In this document: positions 40,953 to 42,830 of the stretch, in pieces
How positions within the stretch are numbered: position 1 is the first letter of the stretch
How the letters are laid out: the number at the start of each line of letters is the position of its first letter
Assembly (NCBI RefSeq): GCF_001746365.1
Contig: NZ_MJAJ01000069.1
Coordinates: 1-42,830 of the forward strand
Length of the DNA: 42,830 bases
Direction: 5' to 3'
Source: Streptomyces sp. LUP30
GTDB taxonomy: Bacteria > Actinomycetota > Actinomycetes > Streptomycetales > Streptomycetaceae
Program-made: the position numbers and the translations under genes
Notes under the pieces: model-generated
What the model was told of the DNA's origin: nothing
Seen by the model: the letters and a program-made list of their open reading frames with translations, nothing else
Database searches by the model: none

Positions 40953-41508
40953 GGTCGGTCTGGACCGGGCCGCCGTGGTCGCGGCCGGCGCCGCCCTGGC
41001 CGACGAGGTGGGTCTGGACCGGCTGACGATGGCCCTGCTGGCCGAGCGCGTCGGCGTGCGCACCCCGTCCCTGTACAAGCACGTGGGCGGTCAGGACGAC
41101 CTCAACCGCCGTATCGCGGTCCTGGCCCTGAGCGAGGCCGCCGACGCCGTCGGCGTCGCGGTCCAGGGGCGCGCGGGCCGAGACGCCCTGGGGGCCGCGG
41201 CGCGCGCCTTCCGCGCCTTCGTCGTGGAGCACCCCGGGCGGTACGCCGCCACCATCGGCGTGGAACCGTCCGGCCCGGACGATCCGCTGGCCACCGAGGG
41301 CGAACGGCTGCTGGCCGCGTTCACGGCGGTCCTGCGCGGCTACGACATCGCCGAGTCCGACGTGGACCACGCCCTGCGCATGCTCCGCAGCCTCTGCCAC
41401 GGCTTCGCCACGTTGCAGTCGGCCAACGGCTTCCAGTGGAGCGCCGACGTCGACGAGAGCTTCGAGTGGCTGATCGGCTTCGCCGACCGGGGCCTGCGCG
41501 CCGGCTGA
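40945..41508 (+). CDS. TetR-family transcriptional regulator
   Basis: The 187-residue protein has the N-terminal DNA-binding domain (about residues 8-55) with helix-turn-helix LTMALLAERVGVRTPSLYKHVG and a C-terminal ligand domain of the WHG type (about 85-185, LCHGFATLQSANGFQW). GTG 40945 lies within the hydrolase gene, overlapping by 8 bases, so the genes are co-translated. The two palindromes upstream of the hydrolase are the natural target, giving a negative feedback loop. Confidence 0.92.
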   Translation: MPRVGLDRAAVVAAGAALADEVGLDRLTMALLAERVGVRTPSLYKHVGGQDDLNRRIAVLALSEAADAVGVAVQGRAGRDALGAAARAFRAFVVEHPGRYAATIGVEPSGPDDPLATEGERLLAAFTAVLRGYDIAESDVDHALRMLRSLCHGFATLQSANGFQWSADVDESFEWLIGFADRGLRAG

Positions 41509-41612
41509 GCCACCGTCCCGTCGATGGCACCGCGTACTTCCTTCCGCCCGCCCGCGGCCGACGGCCCACCACTAGGCTTCACCTCAAACCGGCGTGACGG
41601 GGGACGGAGCAC

Positions 41613-42830
41613 ATGACGGCTGAGACGGCACAGCGGTGGGGGTCGGTCCTCGACGCGGTGGTGGTGTACTCCCAGGGGGCCCTCTGCCGCCGGCTGGCCC
41701 GGGGCAGCATGCCGCCGGACGGCCGGGTCCGGGTGACGGGACTGCCCCGTTCGCTGGACCCGGGATCCCTGCGGGCCCGTGTCACGGGCACCCGCGCGGC
41801 ACGCGTCGTCGAGGCGCGGGTGGAGGTCGAGGCCGAGCCGCTCGGCGACGTGGGGTCCGACGCCTTGCGACGTGAAGTGGAGCGGCTGCGCGACGAGTGG
41901 GCGGCCGCACAGGGTCGCCGGGACCGGCAACGGGGTCTGGTCGAGGAGGTCAGCGCGCTGCGCCCGGTCCCGCCCGCACGCAGACGGGAGGACCCGCACC
42001 GCCGCACCCCCGTGGACGCCTGGCTGGAGTTCGCCGAGTTCGTCGACGAGCGGCTGACCGGACTGCATGCCCGTCTCGTCGAGCTGGAGAAGGCGCTGGA
42101 ACGCGCCGAGCACGCGTTCCTGGTCGCCTCGGACCGGCTCGACCGCGCCTCCACCGACGCACCGCCCGCGCAGGTGCGGACGACGGTCTCGGCGGTCCTG
42201 ACCTTCGACGTCTGCGTCGATCCGACGGCGGGCGCGGAAGAGGCACAGGCAGAGGCGGGCGCCGAGGTGGAGGTCGAGGTCGAGTACGCGGTGCCGGGCG
42301 CCGTGTGGGCGCCGGCCTACCGGCTCAGCCACCGCCCGGGCGACGGCAGCGGTCGTCTGGTGCTGCGGGCCTCCGTCGCCCAACGCACCGGCGAGGACTG
42401 GACCGGCGTGCGCATCGCGCTGGCCACCGCCGACCTGCGGCGCCGTACCGACCTGCCCAGACTTCGTTCGATGCGCATCGGACGCCGTCAGCCCTCCCCC
42501 GTGCCGTCCGGCTGGCGCGAGCCGCCGACGGGCCTGGCCGACCTGTTCGCCGGCTACGACGGGGCAGGCGCCCGTACCGACGGGACCGGCGCTCGCGCCC
42601 CCGGCTCCGTGACGGTGGGCGGCGGCTTCCCGGTCGCGGCTGGGGCGCCGACGGGCTATGGCGCTTCCCCTTCCGTGCCGCTCCCCGGCAGCGCCTACCC
42701 GGAGGCCGTCACCGGCGGCTCGGCCGACCTCTCGGCGCCGCCCCGCTCCCGGCCGGGGCCGGGCGGGGCGCGTCAGCGGATGGGCGGCATGCCGCCGGCG
42801 GCCCCCGCCGCCATGGCCTCGGCGCCTTCC
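41613..42830 (+). CDS. DUF4139/MuiA-like protein, N-terminal part (3' end outside window)
   Basis: The frame is open from ATG 41613 (GGAG three to four bases upstream, GGGGGAC before it) to the window end, 406 codons. It starts with a beta domain (VLDAVVVYSQGALCRRLARG, then VRVTGLPRSLDPGSL), continues with a coiled-coil region (about residues 90-170, LRREVERLRDEWAAAQGRRD and ELEKALERAEHAF), then the DUF4139 beta domain (about 180-270, VEYAVPGAVWAPAYRLS and RTGEDWTGVRIALATADL). From about 285 on it is Gly/Pro/Ala-rich low complexity. This is the mucoidy-inhibitor-A-like family, function unknown. No signal peptide is evident. Confidence 0.85.
   Translation, partial: MTAETAQRWGSVLDAVVVYSQGALCRRLARGSMPPDGRVRVTGLPRSLDPGSLRARVTGTRAARVVEARVEVEAEPLGDVGSDALRREVERLRDEWAAAQGRRDRQRGLVEEVSALRPVPPARRREDPHRRTPVDAWLEFAEFVDERLTGLHARLVELEKALERAEHAFLVASDRLDRASTDAPPAQVRTTVSAVLTFDVCVDPTAGAEEAQAEAGAEVEVEVEYAVPGAVWAPAYRLSHRPGDGSGRLVLRASVAQRTGEDWTGVRIALATADLRRRTDLPRLRSMRIGRRQPSPVPSGWREPPTGLADLFAGYDGAGARTDGTGARAPGSVTVGGGFPVAAGAPTGYGASPSVPLPGSAYPEAVTGGSADLSAPPRSRPGPGGARQRMGGMPPAAPAAMASAPS

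Overview
The window is a piece of a very GC-rich actinobacterial chromosome, almost certainly Streptomyces or a close relative. The signs are G/C at nearly every third codon position, frequent GTG starts, a AfsR-type SARP regulator, a SigB/SigF-type sigma factor with partner-switching proteins, many stand-alone ArsR/MarR/TetR regulators and one lone TTA (bldA-type) codon. No tRNA, rRNA, CRISPR array, transposase or prophage gene is visible. Forty coding sequences on both strands are supported from start to stop or to a window edge, plus one 45-codon small ORF. The first and last genes run off the ends.

Layout. 1-6.1 kb: end of a secreted endonuclease/phosphatase-like protein, a TerD protein, a cluster of strong hairpins, a SigB-type sigma factor with a SigB-like promoter of its own, and a two-gene operon of a membrane-anchored glutamate-synthase-domain protein and a PoxB-like thiamine-diphosphate enzyme. 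6.2-10.9 kb: a TetX-like flavin monooxygenase, then four minus-strand genes, read in the order DUF5134-like membrane protein, YcnI-like protein, Met/His-rich DUF5134-like membrane protein, ECF sigma factor. They look like a copper- or metal-related envelope module. 11.1-15.4 kb: a PAP2 phosphatase, then a partner-switching trio (RsbW-like ATPase, STAS antagonist, GAF-PP2C phosphatase), then a divergent MarR / hydrolase pair. 15.4-22.4 kb: a lipoprotein, an ArsR-type regulator, an AI-2E family exporter with a TTA codon, a GlsB-like stress membrane protein and three poorly characterised proteins.

22.7-26.4 kb holds the most distinctive block: a T4-Rnl1-type RNA ligase and a T4-type polynucleotide kinase-phosphatase 2 nt apart, followed by a DEAD-box RNA helicase with its own promoter and leader hairpin. 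This is a complete phage-type RNA break repair pathway in a chromosomal setting without visible phage genes. 26.5-34.8 kb is about the cell surface: tandem secreted I36-like proteins, a lipoprotein, a large SARP/NB-ARC/TPR regulator, a VanX-like dipeptidase whose promoter carries three SARP-style direct repeats, a second ECF sigma factor and a secreted NlpC/P60-SH3 hydrolase. 34.8-42.8 kb holds a small ORF overlapping a SAM methyltransferase by 4 nt, a second GAF-PP2C phosphatase paralogous to the first, an ArsR-VOC pair with a clear operator, an SRPBCC protein and a MerR regulator, a hydrolase-TetR pair with two operator palindromes, and the start of a DUF4139 (MuiA-like) protein.

All assignments come from reading motifs, ribosome binding sites and gene spacing by eye. 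No database search was run.
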